In this document: positions 63,247 to 64,000 of the stretch, one piece after another
Numbering within the stretch: the stretch's first letter is position 1
Layout: the number at the start of each line of letters is the position of its first letter
NCBI RefSeq assembly: GCF_003015185.1
Contig: NZ_CP027860.1
Span: 62,001-126,000, forward strand
DNA: 64,000 bases
Direction: 5' to 3'
Origin: Ahniella affigens
Lineage (GTDB): Bacteria > Pseudomonadota > Gammaproteobacteria > Xanthomonadales > Ahniellaceae
Position numbers and translations under genes: made by a program
The notes under the pieces: generated by a model
What the model saw: the letters and a program-made list of their open reading frames with translations, nothing else
The model's database searches: none
Told to the model about the DNA's origin: nothing

Positions 63247-64000
63247 ATGAGGCGTTTGCCTGTTCCCGCGATGTTCAAGGGGTCTGCTCTGATCGCAGCC
63301 CTGATGTTTTCTGGTCTCGGTATGGCTCAGGAAGCCGAATCCGATGTTCCTGCAAGTGAAGCCGCGACCGACGCGGGTGATCTATCCGAGGTCGCCACCG
63401 ACGATGTCGATCCCGTGCCGCCGGAGACCAGCACCGGCTTTATTCCGACTGAGGACGATCTCGCCATTCAAACGGCTGAAGTTCTGCCGAAAGTCGGCAA
63501 GAGCCTGATCCTGGACATGACCGATGGCGCCAATCGCGCCGTAGCGGTCGGCGAACGCGGGCACATTCTGGTTTCGGAGACGCGACGCGGAGATTGGCGC
63601 CAGATTGAAGGCGTACCGACACGGTCGACTTTGACTGCTGTTTCGGCTTTCGGCGATCGCGTCGTTGCCGCCGGCCATGACGGCGTCATTCTGCTTTCGA
63701 CTGACGGTGGTCTGACGTGGAGCCGCAAGCGACTGGCACCGTTCGTGCCGGACAATCTGGATTTGAAGAACGGCGCGCCGATCCTCGACGTGCTGATGTA
63801 TGACGATAACAATGGCTACGCCATCGGCGCGTACTCGTTGCTGTTGAAGACGAGCGACGGCGGCGAGTCCTGGCAGTCGATGAATATTCTCGGCAAGTCC
63901 GACGAAGAAGTCCTGGACACCCAGGAAACTGATACCGCTGCGGCCAACGACGAGAATTGGACGTTCGATCAATCAGACCTCGACCTCGAAGAAGAAACCG
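63247..64000 (+). CDS. YCF48-like/BNR-repeat secreted protein, runs off window
   Basis: The visible ~251 residues start MRRLPVPAMFKG with a signal peptide (ALIAALMFSGLGMAQA-like, here ALMFSGLGMAQ), then an acidic linker and BNR/YCF48 repeats: AVGERGHILVSE, AGHDGVILLSTDGGLTWS and LLLKTSDGGESWQSM, the last two with the S/T-x-D-G-G-x-T/S-W box. Such propeller proteins accompany DUF1302/DUF1329 genes, typically followed by an MMPL/RND transporter. ATG 63247 follows GGAGA. The 3' end lies outside. Confidence 0.88.
   Translation, partial: MRRLPVPAMFKGSALIAALMFSGLGMAQEAESDVPASEAATDAGDLSEVATDDVDPVPPETSTGFIPTEDDLAIQTAEVLPKVGKSLILDMTDGANRAVAVGERGHILVSETRRGDWRQIEGVPTRSTLTAVSAFGDRVVAAGHDGVILLSTDGGLTWSRKRLAPFVPDNLDLKNGAPILDVLMYDDNNGYAIGAYSLLLKTSDGGESWQSMNILGKSDEEVLDTQETDTAAANDENWTFDQSDLDLEEET

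Overview
The window is GC-rich gammaproteobacterial chromosome, most likely from the Xanthomonadales/Lysobacterales. Supporting signs are a pyrophosphate-dependent phosphofructokinase beside a short-LID adenylate kinase and mpl, an adjacent gpsA/secB pair, and many REP/MITE-like palindromic repeats between genes. No rRNA, tRNA, CRISPR array, prophage or transposase gene was recognised.

Layout. 1-6080: a truncated unknown gene, an expanded 127-bp tandem repeat, a PAP2-like membrane protein, a secreted unknown protein, gpsA, secB, a rhodanese and a phosphatase-like lipoprotein. 6726-13120: a 1318-residue secreted protein with eight ~97-residue repeats, then an S41 peptidase with copies of one dispersed repeat on both sides. 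13167-15548: ornithine cyclodeaminase divergent from an Lrp/AsnC regulator, then a PP-loop ATPase. 15693-17263: a three-gene sigma-factor cassette. 17530-24056: a tightly packed run of a possible haem-oxygenase-like enzyme, an ATP-grasp-like ligase, a family 2 glycosyltransferase and a PaaK-like adenylating enzyme, followed by a lipoxygenase. This reads as an uncharacterised oxylipin or conjugate biosynthesis locus. It faces a ~1680-residue kinase/ATPase/GAF/GGDEF signalling protein on the opposite strand. 30095-33061: glyoxylate shunt (aceB, aceA). 33527-35175: bioH-bioC. 35694-38868: yajC-secD-secF. 38936-42636: PPi-PFK, adk, a TusA-like protein and mpl. 43341-45480: rlmH, lolA and a histidine-phosphatase-like protein. 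45803-47107: a TIR domain, a membrane helix and a SCO1-like domain that has lost its copper cysteines; this is the strongest single-gene novelty. 47201-48546: srkA and a small HNH protein. 49253-53581: assimilatory sulfate reduction (cysI, cysH, fused ATP sulfurylase/APS kinase). 54189-57398: GST/LysR pair, LON-domain protein and a membrane-anchored glycosyltransferase. 57715-64000: a lipid-handling cassette of VolA-like surface lipase, DUF1302, DUF1329 and a YCF48-like protein that runs off the window.

Intergenic DNA is unusually repeat-rich. At least five palindromic families are visible, and two elements of 343 and 323 bp share inverted termini beginning CAGACTGTGTGAA. All functions are inferred from motifs and context read by eye; no database search was possible.
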